DNA of 64,000 nt from contig ONDS01000008.1 of NCBI GenBank assembly GCA_900316685.1, forward strand, positions 1 through 64,000. Direction: 5' to 3'. The notes below the pieces were generated by a model that saw only the letters and a list, made by a program, of their open reading frames with translations, did not search any database and was not told the origin of the DNA. The first letter of the stretch is position 1. Each line of letters opens with the position of its first letter. Made by a program: the position numbers and the translations under genes. Positions 1-8,809 of this stretch are shown here, in pieces. This stretch comes from an uncultured Prevotellaceae bacterium. Its GTDB lineage: Bacteria > Bacteroidota > Bacteroidia > Bacteroidales > Bacteroidaceae.

Positions 1-641
1 TGTGTGAAAAATCCTTGCTCCTGCAATGCTTGAATGTCGTTTGTGCCGGTCTGCTTGCATAACTGCTTGACAATGGATTTTACGAGGCCCTCGTTGTCTT
101 TTTCCTCGAACACGTCGGAGAGAGAGAGTATTCTTTGTCGTTGAAGATCGATATTGAGAGCTATGCCATAGGTGGTCTGTTGGCCATTGACAGTACTCTC
201 CATCTGTCCGATATAATTGACTAAGCCATCGTCGTTTCGCTGTGCTACGGTGGTCAGGCGATAATCGCTCGACGAAGTGCCGGCTTTAGGCTCCTCTTCA
301 TATACAGTGCCATAAAAGGCCTTGTAGGCGGCGAAATTGCTTTTCACATATTGCTCTATGCGTTGACGTGGCGTGATGCCTGCCGTGTCATATAGGTCGA
401 CGATATTTGGTGTGAGCAGACTGTCAATCATGGCGATGTTCAGTTGCCGGTATTGCGGCTCGGCAAAGGTCTTTATATTCAGGTCGAGATGATATTTGGC
501 ACCATTGTTCTTACCAACAACGGTTGATGTATCAATGACCACGCTGTCGACAAGCAACGGTTCATCGGCACCGCCATGTCGTCCACACATCGACAGTACC
601 ATGGCGAGTAGTCCGCAACTCACTAAATATGTTGTTTTCAT
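1..641 (-). CDS. DUF3298/RsiV-like lipoprotein, 3' end cut off by window
   Basis: The reading frame runs open from an ATG at 641 to the window edge (213 codons) and continues outside. The N-terminus is a short basic and hydrophobic export signal followed by Leu-Ser-Met-Cys at residues 16-19, which I read as a lipobox, so the protein is probably anchored in a membrane facing the periplasm. Residues 130-205 include a stretch of the type L-N-I-D-L-x(6)-LSLSDVF, which resembles the DUF3298 domain found in RsiV-like and other secreted Bacteroidota proteins. The role is unknown; the family assignment is by eye. It has its own promoter box 36 bases upstream of the start and is divergent from the HAD gene. 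Confidence 0.7.
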   Translation of the reverse strand, partial: MKTTYLVSCGLLAMVLSMCGRHGGADEPLLVDSVVIDTSTVVGKNNGAKYHLDLNIKTFAEPQYRQLNIAMIDSLLTPNIVDLYDTAGITPRQRIEQYVKSNFAAYKAFYGTVYEEEPKAGTSSSDYRLTTVAQRNDDGLVNYIGQMESTVNGQQTTYGIALNIDLQRQRILSLSDVFEEKDNEGLVKSIVKQLCKQTGTNDIQALQEQGFFT

Positions 642-676
642 TGCCAACTTTTCTCGGAATAATCCTATTCAAATTG

Positions 677-684
677 CAAAGTTA
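677..684 (-). promoter_or_regulatory. -7 promoter box for the DUF3298-like lipoprotein
   Basis: On the minus strand this reads TAACTTTG, matching the Bacteroidota -7 consensus TAnnTTTG. It lies 35 bases ahead of the start codon. No convincing TTTG is seen at -33. Confidence 0.55.
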
Positions 685-759
685 ACAATAAAGGACCTAT
701 AATTTGTCGTGAGATTTCTTTTTTTTTGTGTTTTTAACTCAAAAATGGATTTTTATCCC

Positions 760-767
760 TAATTTTG
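760..767 (+). promoter_or_regulatory. -7 promoter box for the HAD-panB-MFS genes
   Basis: TAATTTTG fits TAnnTTTG and sits 41 bases before the ATG at 809. It places the transcript start near 773, downstream of the alternative start at 728, and so supports the 809 start for the HAD protein. Confidence 0.6.
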
Positions 768-808
768 CAGCCGATTTATCATCATCAGTATATTTAAAGC
801 ATCCAATC

Positions 809-1444
809 ATGTTGAAAGCGGCATTGTTTGACCTTGATGGTGTGGTGTTCGATACCGAGCCACAGTACACCATTTTCTGGGGGGGAGAATGCAGACGTTA
901 TCATCCTGAGCAACCTGGCTTGGAATTCCGTATGAAGGGGCAGACCTTGCCTCAGATTCTCTCGGTTTTTTTTTCGGAATGTGCATCGGAACACGATGCC
1001 TTGGTCGGTAGGCTGGATGCTTATGAGAGCCAGATGGCGTATGAGTATGTTCCGGGGTTCGTCGCATTTATAGAGGACCTGCGCCGTCATGGTGTCCGGA
1101 CTGCTCTCGTAACAAGTTCCAATCTGGCGAAAATGAGCAATGTTTATCGTGCTCACCCCGAGTTCAAAGCCTTTTTTGATGCCATACTTACATCGGAAGA
1201 CTTCCGGGAAAGCAAACCATCGCCAGATTGTTATCTCAAAGCCGCTGAACGCCTCAACGCAGGGATGGCAGAATGTGTGGTTTTTGAAGACAGTTTCAAT
1301 GGTCTTCGATCAGGCCAAGCCGCCAACATGTATGTGGTGGGATTGTCCACATCCAATCCGGTAGAATCCATCTCCCCATTATGCAACATGGTGATAGCCG
1401 ATTTTTCCCATTTCAATTACGAAAAACTTTCATCATTAATTTAA
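809..1444 (+). CDS. HAD-superfamily hydrolase (beta-phosphoglucomutase/phosphatase type)
   Basis: A 211-residue cytosolic HAD hydrolase of subfamily IA. Motif I is FDLDGVVFDTE just after the start, with the nucleophilic Asp; motif II is the Thr-Ser pair in ALVTSSN; the motif III Lys lies in ESKPSPD; motif IV is FEDS. The helical cap between motifs I and II is of the type seen in beta-phosphoglucomutases and small phosphatases, so a sugar phosphate or other small phosphomonoester is the likely substrate, but the exact one cannot be read. The frame is open back to 728, but the promoter box at 760-767 and the homology beginning at MLKAALFDLDG favour the start at 809. panB follows after 9 bases, so the two are probably cotranscribed. 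Confidence 0.85.
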   Translation: MLKAALFDLDGVVFDTEPQYTIFWGGECRRYHPEQPGLEFRMKGQTLPQILSVFFSECASEHDALVGRLDAYESQMAYEYVPGFVAFIEDLRRHGVRTALVTSSNLAKMSNVYRAHPEFKAFFDAILTSEDFRESKPSPDCYLKAAERLNAGMAECVVFEDSFNGLRSGQAANMYVVGLSTSNPVESISPLCNMVIADFSHFNYEKLSSLI

Positions 1445-1453
1445 ATTAATATT

Positions 1454-2275
1454 ATGGCTGGATATTTAGTGAGTGACACGCGCAAGGTGACAACACGTCG
1501 TTTTTTGGAAATGAAGCAAAAGGGTGAGAAGATTTCCATGCTCACCTCGTATGATTTCACAACGGCTGGCATTGTCGACAAAGCAGGTGTCGATTCCATA
1601 CTTATTGGCGATTCCGCATCCAACGTGATGGTAGGCAATGTCACTACATTGCCTATTACCGTCGATCAGATGATCTATCATGCCCGTGCTGTTGTCCGTG
1701 CCGTGCAGCGTGCATTGGTTGTCTGTGATATGCCGTTCGGCAGCTATCAGGTGGATCGTCATGATGGCTTGAAAAATGCCATTAAGATTATGAAAGAGAG
1801 TGGTTGTGACGCCCTCAAATTAGAGGGTGGGGCGGAAATACTCGACACGGTGAAAGGCATACTCGATGCAGGTATCCCCGTCTGCGGTCATCTTGGGCTC
1901 ACTCCACAGAGTATCAACAAATTCGGCACCTATGCTGTGCGTGCGAAGGAAGATGCTGAAGCTGAAAAATTGATGGAGGATGCTAAATTGCTCGACCAGG
2001 CAGGATGCTTCGCCATCGTCCTAGAAAAAGTGCCCGCCAAGTTGGCCGCAGAAGTGACTGCGGCCGTGAAATGTGCCACCATAGGCATCGGCGCCGGCAA
2101 TGGCACGGATGGCCAGGTGCTCGTCGTTGACGATATGTTAGGCAAGACGCAGGGTTTCTCTCCCAAATTCCTTCGTCGGTATGCCGATCTCGGAACGATC
2201 ATGACAGATGCCATCGGACAATACGTGACCGACGTTAAGAGTGGCGACTTCCCTAACGAGAACGAGTCGTATTAA
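1454..2275 (+). CDS. panB: 3-methyl-2-oxobutanoate hydroxymethyltransferase
   Basis: PanB transfers a hydroxymethyl group from 5,10-methylenetetrahydrofolate to 2-oxoisovalerate, giving ketopantoate in pantothenate and coenzyme A synthesis. The 273 residues match the usual length. Visible family motifs are [11 protein letters not shown] (metal-binding Asp-Ser), [27 protein letters not shown] and [14 protein letters not shown] near the end. It lies 9 bases after the HAD gene and its stop overlaps the start of the MFS gene by one base, so the three form an operon. Its substrate is also the substrate of LeuA, encoded 1.5 kb downstream. Confidence 0.96.
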   Translation: MAGYLVSDTRKVTTRRFLEMKQKGEKISMLTSYDFTTAGIVDKAGVDSILIGDSASNVMVGNVTTLPITVDQMIYHARAVVRAVQRALVVCDMPFGSYQVDRHDGLKNAIKIMKESGCDALKLEGGAEILDTVKGILDAGIPVCGHLGLTPQSINKFGTYAVRAKEDAEAEKLMEDAKLLDQAGCFAIVLEKVPAKLAAEVTAAVKCATIGIGAGNGTDGQVLVVDDMLGKTQGFSPKFLRRYADLGTIMTDAIGQYVTDVKSGDFPNENESY

Positions 2276-3474
2276 TGGATACCACGCCCATACATCCACG
2301 TCTATGGCATCGTGACTTTTGGCTCTTGGCTTTTGCCGACCTGTTACTCACGATGACCATATATATGGTGTTGGTCATATTGCCGCAATGGATATGCGTC
2401 GAAAGAGGCCATGACACTATGGATATGGTATGGGTGATGTGCTCCTTCGCCCTGGGACTTTTCGCCCTGGGACCATTCTGCAACTATTTCATCCAGACAT
2501 ATCGGCGCAATCATGTATATATGGTTGCCGCCTTTTGCGTTGCCGCCTCTTTTCTCATATTGGCACTTGATGTGCATGGCATCTTCGGCCAACATATTCC
2601 TTTTGCAGGTCTGCTTTTGGTGCGTTTTTGCCAAGGTGCCTTTTTCGGTTTGGCGCAAATGATATTGCTGAGCACACTGTCTGTGGATGTGGCTGAGTCG
2701 GCTCAACGAACCGATGCCAACCATGCCATGTCGTGGTTTTCCCGCTTGGCGATCGTGCTGGGACCGCTGGCGGCATATGAATTGTCGCGTTTCTTCAGCG
2801 TTACCATCCTCTTTCTCGTGATGGCAGGAATGGCCTTGGTGGCGATGATACTGGTTTCCTTGGCCAACATTCCTTTCAAAGCACCCGAAGAAGAGTATTC
2901 CTTCATGAGTTGCGACCGTTTCTTTTTGCCTAATGGTAGTTGGTTGTTTTTCAACAGTATCTTTTTCTCAGCCTTGGTGGGATTGCTGTTGTACACTTAT
3001 GTGTCGGCATACTGCTATCTTATGCTGCTGGTCGGTTTCTATTTTGCCCTTCGCACATCGACATGGTTTCTCTCCGAACCGAAAAGCATCGGCAGGCAAG
3101 TCATTGCCTTTATCGTGTTCGTAGCGGCATATTCGCTGTCGCTGTTCATGTTGAGCGACATGTTGTTCTATTTGTCATTTCTATTCTGGGGATTCCTAAT
3201 AGGTCTGATAACGAGCCAGATGTCGGTCCTTTACATCCGAGTGAGTCAACATTGCCGGAGAGGAACGTCGCAAAGCACCCATTTCCTGTCGTGGGAGCTG
3301 GGGGTCGCTTTGGGAGTCATTATTGCTGTAGTGACGCAAAGAAAAAGCGAATGCTTCGAACAGCATTTCAATGTTATGGCAATAGTTATGATTTTATTTA
3401 CGCTTTTCTCTTTGGCTCTTTATTTTGTAACTCTTCCATGGTGTTCCCGACACCATTTGCGTGACAAGGTATAA
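2275..3474 (+). CDS. MFS transporter of unknown substrate
   Basis: A 399-residue integral membrane protein with about twelve hydrophobic segments spread over its length, a layout typical of major facilitator superfamily carriers. The strongly charged loop near residues 200-215 (PFKAPEEEYSF) fits the central cytoplasmic loop between the two six-helix halves. The ATG at 2275 overlaps the panB stop (TAATG), indicating translational coupling. No substrate signature was recognised. Placement between panB and the leu operon makes a branched-chain keto acid, pantothenate precursor or amino acid conceivable, but this is only inference. The ORF ends 52 bases before the leu promoter. Confidence 0.8.
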   Translation: MDTTPIHPRLWHRDFWLLAFADLLLTMTIYMVLVILPQWICVERGHDTMDMVWVMCSFALGLFALGPFCNYFIQTYRRNHVYMVAAFCVAASFLILALDVHGIFGQHIPFAGLLLVRFCQGAFFGLAQMILLSTLSVDVAESAQRTDANHAMSWFSRLAIVLGPLAAYELSRFFSVTILFLVMAGMALVAMILVSLANIPFKAPEEEYSFMSCDRFFLPNGSWLFFNSIFFSALVGLLLYTYVSAYCYLMLLVGFYFALRTSTWFLSEPKSIGRQVIAFIVFVAAYSLSLFMLSDMLFYLSFLFWGFLIGLITSQMSVLYIRVSQHCRRGTSQSTHFLSWELGVALGVIIAVVTQRKSECFEQHFNVMAIVMILFTLFSLALYFVTLPWCSRHHLRDKV

Positions 3475-3526
3475 ATATTCGATAATTACAAAATGTAATA
3501 AATTTATAAATTTTTCTTGCAATTTG

Positions 3527-3558
3527 TTTGCGGGTAAGAAATATTTATTATAATTTTG
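3527..3558 (+). promoter_or_regulatory. leu operon promoter
   Basis: TTTG at 3527-3530, a 20-base spacer, then TAATTTTG at 3551-3558. This is a full match to the Bacteroidota housekeeping promoter. The transcript should start near 3563-3566, giving a leader of about 170 bases before leuA. Confidence 0.8.
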
Positions 3559-3582
3559 CATCCGAATTTAAAAACAGCTATA

Positions 3583-3666
3583 ATGAAATCATTTACATCT
3601 ATACATATTGCATCCCTAATTATCCGACTGTGGCGACACACCGGAAGTGATAAGGCATGCATATAA
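3583..3666 (+). CDS. leu operon leader peptide (27 aa)
   Basis: A short frame ATG...TAA lies between the leu promoter and a terminator hairpin. It carries consecutive branched-chain codons in the middle: Leu-Ile-Ile-Arg-Leu (CTA ATT ATC CGA CTG, 3616-3630), with further Ile codons before and at the end. Its last third (GSDKA, 3643-3657) is encoded by the bases that form the 5' arm of an antiterminator, and the stop is 18 bases before the terminator stem. This arrangement is the classic design of a ribosome-controlled attenuator sensing charged leucine or isoleucine tRNA. The peptide itself probably has no other role. Translation has not been shown. Confidence 0.72.
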   Translation: MKSFTSIHIASLIIRLWRHTGSDKACI

Positions 3667-3701
3667 CTTTTGTTGAACAAGGTTAGGCCTTTCCCACTTC
3701 C
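3643..3701 (+). promoter_or_regulatory. antiterminator hairpin of the leu attenuator
   Basis: GGAAGTG (3643-3649) pairs perfectly with CACTTCC (3695-3701), and AAGGC (3652-3656) with GCCTT (3687-3691), leaving a 2/3-base internal loop. The 3' arm uses the same bases as the 5' arm of the terminator at 3685-3716, so the two structures exclude each other. A ribosome stalled at the Leu/Ile codons would leave the 5' arm free; one reaching the leader stop would cover it. Confidence 0.7.
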
Positions 3702-3724
3702 ATGTGAGAAAGGCTTGCTTTTTT
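3685..3724 (+). terminator. leu attenuator terminator
   Basis: AGGCCTTTCCCAC (3685-3697) and GTGAGAAAGGCTT (3704-3716) form a 13-position stem with one mismatch and one G-T pair around a 6-base loop, followed by T6 at 3719-3724. It lies 11 bases before leuA and is a rho-independent terminator within the operon leader. Confidence 0.8.
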
Positions 3725-3735
3725 ATTAGACTATC

Positions 3736-5235
3736 ATGGCAGAAAGATTGTTTATTTTTGACACGACACTTCGCGACGGAGAACAGGTTCCCGGGTGTCA
3801 ACTCAACACAGTGGAAAAAATCGAGGTGGCCAAACAGCTGGAGCAGTTGGGCGTCGATATCATTGAGGCGGGATTTCCCATTTCCAGTCCAGGCGACTTC
3901 AATTCAGTGATAGAGATATCAAAAGCCGTTACATGGCCTACCATCTGCGCACTGACCCGTGCAGTAGAAAAAGATATCGATTTGGCGGCGGAATCATTGA
4001 AGTACGCCAAGCATAAGCGTATCCATACAGGCATTGGCACAAGCGATTCGCACATCAAGTATAAATTCAACTCCACCCGCGAGGAGATCATCGAAAGGGC
4101 GGTAGCGGCTGTGAAATACGCCAAGAAATATGTTGAGGATGTTGAATTTTACGCCGAGGATGCAGGTCGAACAGACAATGAGTACTTGTCGCGTGTGGTG
4201 GAAGCGGTCATCAAGGCCGGTGCCACTGTCGTCAATATACCTGACACTACAGGCTATTGCTTGCCAGAGGAATACGGTCAGAAAATCAAATATCTGATGG
4301 AACACGTGGATGGCGTCGACAAGGCCATCATCTCCACCCATTGCCACAATGACCTGGGAATGGCTACCGCCAACTCGTTCATGGGCGTGATGAATGGAGC
4401 GCGTCAGGTGGAAGTGACCATCAACGGAATAGGTGAGAGGGCAGGCAATACGTCTCTGGAAGAGATAGCCATGATTCTGAAATGTCATAAGAACCTAAAT
4501 ATTGAGACCAATATCAACACCACCAAGATATATCCCACCAGCAGGATGGTATCGGGGTTAATGAATATGCCCATACAACCCAACAAAGCCGTAGTGGGCA
4601 AAAACGCTTTCGCCCACTCCAGCGGAATCCATCAAGATGGTGTCCTTAAGAATGTTGGCACCTATGAAATTATGAATCCAAAAGATGTGGGAATCGACGA
4701 AAACTCCATTGTGCTGACGGCACGTTCAGGACGTGCGGCGCTGAAATATAGGTTAGGCATTCTGGGCGTGAATGTGCAGAATGAGGCAAAAGTAGACAAA
4801 ATCTATCAGAAATTCCTTAAACTTGCCGATAGTAAGAAGGAAATCACCGATGATGATATCCTGATGTTGGCAGGTGCCGATACTGCCGAGGCTCATGCGG
4901 TGAAACTCGATTTCCTGCAAGTGACTACCGGTATGGGGGTGCGTAGCGTGGCCAGTATCGGTTTGGACATCAGTGGTCAGAAATTCGAGGCAGCATCAAC
5001 AGGCAACGGTCCAGTAGATGCCGCCATCAAGGCTCTCAAAAAAATCATCATGAAGACCATGACCCTCAAGGAATTCACCATCCAGGCTATCTCCAAGGGT
5101 TCCGACGATGTGGGTAAAGTTCACATGCAAGTGGAATACAACGGAAGTCTGTACTACGGATTCGGTGCCAATACCGATATCGTGACAGCATCTGTGGAAG
5201 CTTATATAGATTGTATCAACAAATTCAAAAACTGA
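3736..5235 (+). CDS. leuA: 2-isopropylmalate synthase
   Basis: LeuA condenses acetyl-CoA with 2-oxoisovalerate in the first committed step of leucine synthesis. The 499 residues begin with [13 protein letters not shown], the family signature with the metal-binding Asp. The second signature, with the His-x-His metal site ([11 protein letters not shown]), is near residue 200. The substrate-site stretches [17 protein letters not shown] and NIPDTTGY are of the LeuA type. The C-terminal third, from about residue 370, is the allosteric LeuA dimer domain that binds leucine, so feedback inhibition is expected in addition to transcript attenuation. It is the first gene after the attenuator; leuC starts 6 bases after its stop. 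Confidence 0.96.
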   Translation: MAERLFIFDTTLRDGEQVPGCQLNTVEKIEVAKQLEQLGVDIIEAGFPISSPGDFNSVIEISKAVTWPTICALTRAVEKDIDLAAESLKYAKHKRIHTGIGTSDSHIKYKFNSTREEIIERAVAAVKYAKKYVEDVEFYAEDAGRTDNEYLSRVVEAVIKAGATVVNIPDTTGYCLPEEYGQKIKYLMEHVDGVDKAIISTHCHNDLGMATANSFMGVMNGARQVEVTINGIGERAGNTSLEEIAMILKCHKNLNIETNINTTKIYPTSRMVSGLMNMPIQPNKAVVGKNAFAHSSGIHQDGVLKNVGTYEIMNPKDVGIDENSIVLTARSGRAALKYRLGILGVNVQNEAKVDKIYQKFLKLADSKKEITDDDILMLAGADTAEAHAVKLDFLQVTTGMGVRSVASIGLDISGQKFEAASTGNGPVDAAIKALKKIIMKTMTLKEFTIQAISKGSDDVGKVHMQVEYNGSLYYGFGANTDIVTASVEAYIDCINKFKN

Positions 5236-5241
5236 CATGCC

Positions 5242-6636
5242 ATGAACACGTTGTTTGACAAAATTTGGGACAAGCATGTGGTGGAAAACATTCCAGACGG
5301 TCCCACACAGTTATATATCGACAGGCTTTACTGCCATGAGGTGACCTCGCCACAGGCTTTCGAAGGAATGAGGGCTCGTGGTCTGAAATGTTTCCGTCCG
5401 GAGCAAATCATCTGTATGCCCGACCATAACACACCTACACACGACCAAGACAAACCCATAGAAGATGCCGTGTCGAGAAAACAAGTGGACACTTTGGAAC
5501 GGAACTGCAAGGATTTCGGCTTGACACATTATGGCATGATGTCGCCAGACAATGGTATCATTCATGTTGTCGGTCCGGAAAAAGGACTCTCTTTGCCGGG
5601 TATGACTATCGTTTGTGGCGATTCCCACACATCTACTCATGGTGCCATGGGTGCCGTGGCTTTCGGCATAGGAACTTCGGAAGTGGAAATGGTGATGGCA
5701 TCGCAATGTATCTTGCAGCAGAAACCCCGTTCCATGCGCATCAACATCAATGGCAAATTGAAAAAAGGTGTAGTAGCCAAGGATGTGGCTCTTTATCTCA
5801 TGTCGCAGCTTACTACATCAGGCGCTACGGGCTATTTCGTGGAATATGCAGGTCCCGTCGTTTCCAACATGAGTATGGAAGGCAGGCTTACCCTTTGCAA
5901 TCTCTCCATAGAGATGGGTGCGAGAGGTGGTTTCGTGGCACCTGATGAAACGACGTTCAAATATATCAAAGACAAACCTTTTGCACCCAAGGGAGCGGAG
6001 TGGGACAAAGCGGTGGATTACTGGAAAACCCTCCATAGCGATGAGGATGCCGTCTTCGACAAAGAACTGACATTCGACGCCGCCGAGATAGAACCGCGCA
6101 TTACTTACGGAACCAACCCCGGCATGGGTATCGGCATCACGGAGAACATTCCTCTCTTGGAAAGCATTGAGGAGTCGGGGAAAACATCGTTTATCAAATC
6201 GTTGGGTTATATGGGTTTCCAACCCGGACAACCACTATTGGGACACCCCGTGGATTATGTGTTCCTCGGTGCCTGCACCAATGGAAGGATAGAAGACTTC
6301 AGGGCATTCGCCAGCATTGTTAAAGGTAAGAAAAAGTCAAACGGCGTGACAGCTTGGTTGGTGCCCGGTAGTTGGGCTGTTTATCGGCAGATTTGCGACG
6401 AAGGGATAGACGAGGTGTTGCGAGATGCAGGATTCGCTATCCGCCAGCCCGGGTGTTCTGCTTGTCTTGCCATGAACGACGACAAGATACCTGCTGGAAA
6501 ATATTGTGTGTCGACAAGCAACCGCAACTTCGAAGGGCGGCAAGGTCCAGGTGCTCGCACCATGCTGGCCTCGCCATTGGTAGCGGCAGCGGCAGCCATC
6601 ACAGGAAAAATTACCGACCCCAGAATATTCCTTTGA
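5242..6636 (+). CDS. leuC: 3-isopropylmalate dehydratase, large subunit
   Basis: LeuC with LeuD forms the [4Fe-4S] isopropylmalate isomerase, converting 2- to 3-isopropylmalate. The 464-residue length is normal. The aconitase-family signatures are present: [15 protein letters not shown] around residue 125, and the iron-sulfur cysteines in GACTNGR (about residue 345) and CSACLAMN (about 405 and 408). The gene sits between leuA and leuD with gaps of 6 and 3 bases, so it is in the same transcript. Nothing odd was seen. Confidence 0.97.
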   Translation: MNTLFDKIWDKHVVENIPDGPTQLYIDRLYCHEVTSPQAFEGMRARGLKCFRPEQIICMPDHNTPTHDQDKPIEDAVSRKQVDTLERNCKDFGLTHYGMMSPDNGIIHVVGPEKGLSLPGMTIVCGDSHTSTHGAMGAVAFGIGTSEVEMVMASQCILQQKPRSMRININGKLKKGVVAKDVALYLMSQLTTSGATGYFVEYAGPVVSNMSMEGRLTLCNLSIEMGARGGFVAPDETTFKYIKDKPFAPKGAEWDKAVDYWKTLHSDEDAVFDKELTFDAAEIEPRITYGTNPGMGIGITENIPLLESIEESGKTSFIKSLGYMGFQPGQPLLGHPVDYVFLGACTNGRIEDFRAFASIVKGKKKSNGVTAWLVPGSWAVYRQICDEGIDEVLRDAGFAIRQPGCSACLAMNDDKIPAGKYCVSTSNRNFEGRQGPGARTMLASPLVAAAAAITGKITDPRIFL

Positions 6637-6639
6637 ATT

Positions 6640-7230
6640 ATGAAACAGAAATTCGATATCATCATCAGTACTTGTGTCCCTCTCCCCCTGGAGAATGTGG
6701 ACACCGACCAGATCATACCGGCACGTTATCTGAAAGCTACCGATAGAGCCGGTTTCGGCGATAAACTTTTCTTCGATTGGCGTTACGACAAAGACGGACA
6801 ACCCAAGAAAGATTTTGTGCTCAATGATCCCACTTACGGGGGATGTATCCTTGTGGCAGGCAAGAATTTCGGATCGGGCTCGTCGCGTGAACATGCCGCT
6901 TGGGCCATCGCAGGATATGGTTTCCGTGTGGTCATCAGCTCATTCTTCGCCGATATCCACAAAAACAACGAATTGAATAATTTCGTGCTGCCTGTAGTCG
7001 TTTCCGATGACTTTTTGGCTGAATTGTTCGCCACTATCAACGACAATCCAAAGGCAGAAGTGAAGGTTGACTTGCCACAACAAACGGTGACGAACCTATC
7101 CACAGGGCGCAGCCAGCATTTCGAAATCAATGCATATAAAAAACATTGCCTGATGAATGGGCTCGATGACATCGACTACCTCATCAACAACAAACCACTG
7201 ATTGAGGAATGGGAACGGCGCAACAAATAA
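6640..7230 (+). CDS. leuD: 3-isopropylmalate dehydratase, small subunit
   Basis: The 196-residue swivel subunit of isopropylmalate isomerase. NVDTDQIIPARYL near the start and the GSGSSREHA loop that contacts substrate are clear. It begins 3 bases after leuC. Its last 22 bases overlap the next gene if that gene starts at 7209, which implies translational coupling between leuD and the LeuA paralogue. Confidence 0.96.
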   Translation: MKQKFDIIISTCVPLPLENVDTDQIIPARYLKATDRAGFGDKLFFDWRYDKDGQPKKDFVLNDPTYGGCILVAGKNFGSGSSREHAAWAIAGYGFRVVISSFFADIHKNNELNNFVLPVVVSDDFLAELFATINDNPKAEVKVDLPQQTVTNLSTGRSQHFEINAYKKHCLMNGLDDIDYLINNKPLIEEWERRNK

Positions 7231-8780
7231 ATTCATACCAGCGCATCTCTCCATTCATCGAGATCATGGACTCCACCTTGCGTGATGGGGAACAGACGAA
7301 TGGCGTTTCCTTCCTTCCTCATGAAAAACTCATGATTGCTCGAACGTTGCTCAACGACCTCAATGTGGATCGTATAGAGGTGGGTTCGGCGGGCGTTTCC
7401 GAAGGAGAAGCCGATGCGGTGAAGATGATATGCCGTTATGCGTCACGTATCAACATGCTCCATAAAGTGGAGGTTCTTGGATTTGTTGATGGGCATCGTT
7501 CGATTGACTGGATAGCTGATTGTGGATGCCAGACCATCAATCTCTTGGCCAAGGGCTCGTTGAGACATTGCCGTCAACAGCTCCACAAGACTCCCGAAGA
7601 GCACATTGCCGATATCAAGGAGTGTGTGGAGTATGCCGCAAATAAGGGAATGAGTGTCAACCTCTATCTGGAAGACTGGAGCAACGGCATGAAGGATTCG
7701 CCGGAGTACGTTTATCAATTGATGGATGACATCTCAACCACGGCTGTAACCCGATTCATGCTTCCCGATACACTGGGCATTATGAACCCTCTACAGGTGG
7801 TGGAGTATTTCCGTAAGATGATCAGGAGATACCCAGCGCTTCATTTCGATTTCCATGCCCACAACGATTACGATCTTGCCGTTTCCAACTCATTGGCAGC
7901 GGTCTTGTCGGGAGCCAAAGGTTTGCATGTTACCGTCAATGGACTGGGTGAACGTTGTGGCAATGCTCCGTTGGCCAGCGTGCAAGTGATTTTGAAAGAC
8001 CAGTTCAAGGCTCGTACACATATTTGTGAAGACAAACTCAATTTGGCGAGTAAGATGGTCGAAGAGTATAGCGGTATTCCCATAGCGCCCAACAAACCTA
8101 TTGTCGGGGAAAACGTGTTCACACAGGTGGCGGGCGTTCATGCCGATGGCGACAACAAGGACAACCTCTATTGCAACGACCTCATACCTGAACGTTTCGG
8201 ACGCAAGAGAGAGTACGCCCTTGGCAAGACAAGTGGAAAGGCCAACATACTCAAGAATCTGCAGGAGATGGGATTGGAACTCACGCCGGAACAAACCAGA
8301 AAGGTGACACAGCGAATCACCGAACTCGGCGACAGGAAAGAGATCGTCACCCCTGAGGATTTGCCATATATCGTCAGCGATGTGCTCAAGCATACCGCAC
8401 CAGAAGACAAAGTGAAACTGGTAAGTTATATGGTTACCTCCACCTACGGATTGAAGCCACTGGCCAGCATCAAGGTAGAGATCCATGGTAAGCAATATGA
8501 AGCCGATTCAACTGGTGACGGACAGTATGATGCTTTCGTGAAGGCTCTGCGCAAAATATACAAGAACAACCTCAATCGCACCTTCCCATTGTTGGAAAAC
8601 TATTCCGTCACGATTCCTCCCGGAGGTCGTACCGATGCTTTGGTGCAAACCGTCATCACATGGCGGCATGGTGATAAGACCATCCGCACCCGGGGACTGG
8701 ATGCCGACCAGACCGAGGCGGCCATCAAAGCCACATTTAAAATGCTGAATGTGTTTGAGGAAGACAATAATAAACTATAG
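7209..8780 (+). CDS. LeuA-family acyltransferase, probable (R)-citramalate synthase
   Basis: A 523-residue second member of the isopropylmalate/homocitrate/citramalate synthase family in this operon. It has MDSTLRDGEQTNG (residues 20-32), the metal site DFHAHNDYDLA near residue 220, and a C-terminal LeuA-type regulatory domain (about residues 400-520). Positions that in LeuA hold the 2-oxoisovalerate side differ: RIH becomes a hydrophobic INLL, and NIPDTTGY becomes FMLPDTLGI. That suggests a different keto acid, most simply pyruvate, giving citramalate for isoleucine via LeuCD and LeuB; this is inference. A homocitrate-like or second LeuA role is possible. The 7209 start overlaps leuD by 22 bases; an ATG at 7266 is too close to the conserved motif to be likely. 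Confidence 0.72.
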   Translation: MGTAQQINSYQRISPFIEIMDSTLRDGEQTNGVSFLPHEKLMIARTLLNDLNVDRIEVGSAGVSEGEADAVKMICRYASRINMLHKVEVLGFVDGHRSIDWIADCGCQTINLLAKGSLRHCRQQLHKTPEEHIADIKECVEYAANKGMSVNLYLEDWSNGMKDSPEYVYQLMDDISTTAVTRFMLPDTLGIMNPLQVVEYFRKMIRRYPALHFDFHAHNDYDLAVSNSLAAVLSGAKGLHVTVNGLGERCGNAPLASVQVILKDQFKARTHICEDKLNLASKMVEEYSGIPIAPNKPIVGENVFTQVAGVHADGDNKDNLYCNDLIPERFGRKREYALGKTSGKANILKNLQEMGLELTPEQTRKVTQRITELGDRKEIVTPEDLPYIVSDVLKHTAPEDKVKLVSYMVTSTYGLKPLASIKVEIHGKQYEADSTGDGQYDAFVKALRKIYKNNLNRTFPLLENYSVTIPPGGRTDALVQTVITWRHGDKTIRTRGLDADQTEAAIKATFKMLNVFEEDNNKL

Positions 8781-8809
8781 TTCACGTTTAATCAGTAAAA
8801 TCATAGGAT

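Noticed and set aside
728..808. In-frame N-terminal extension of the HAD protein
   Set aside because: It spans the -7 promoter box at 760-767, and HAD homology begins at 809.
3994..4488. 164-codon antisense frame in leuA
   Set aside because: It is a shadow of the well-conserved leuA; no start signals or homology.
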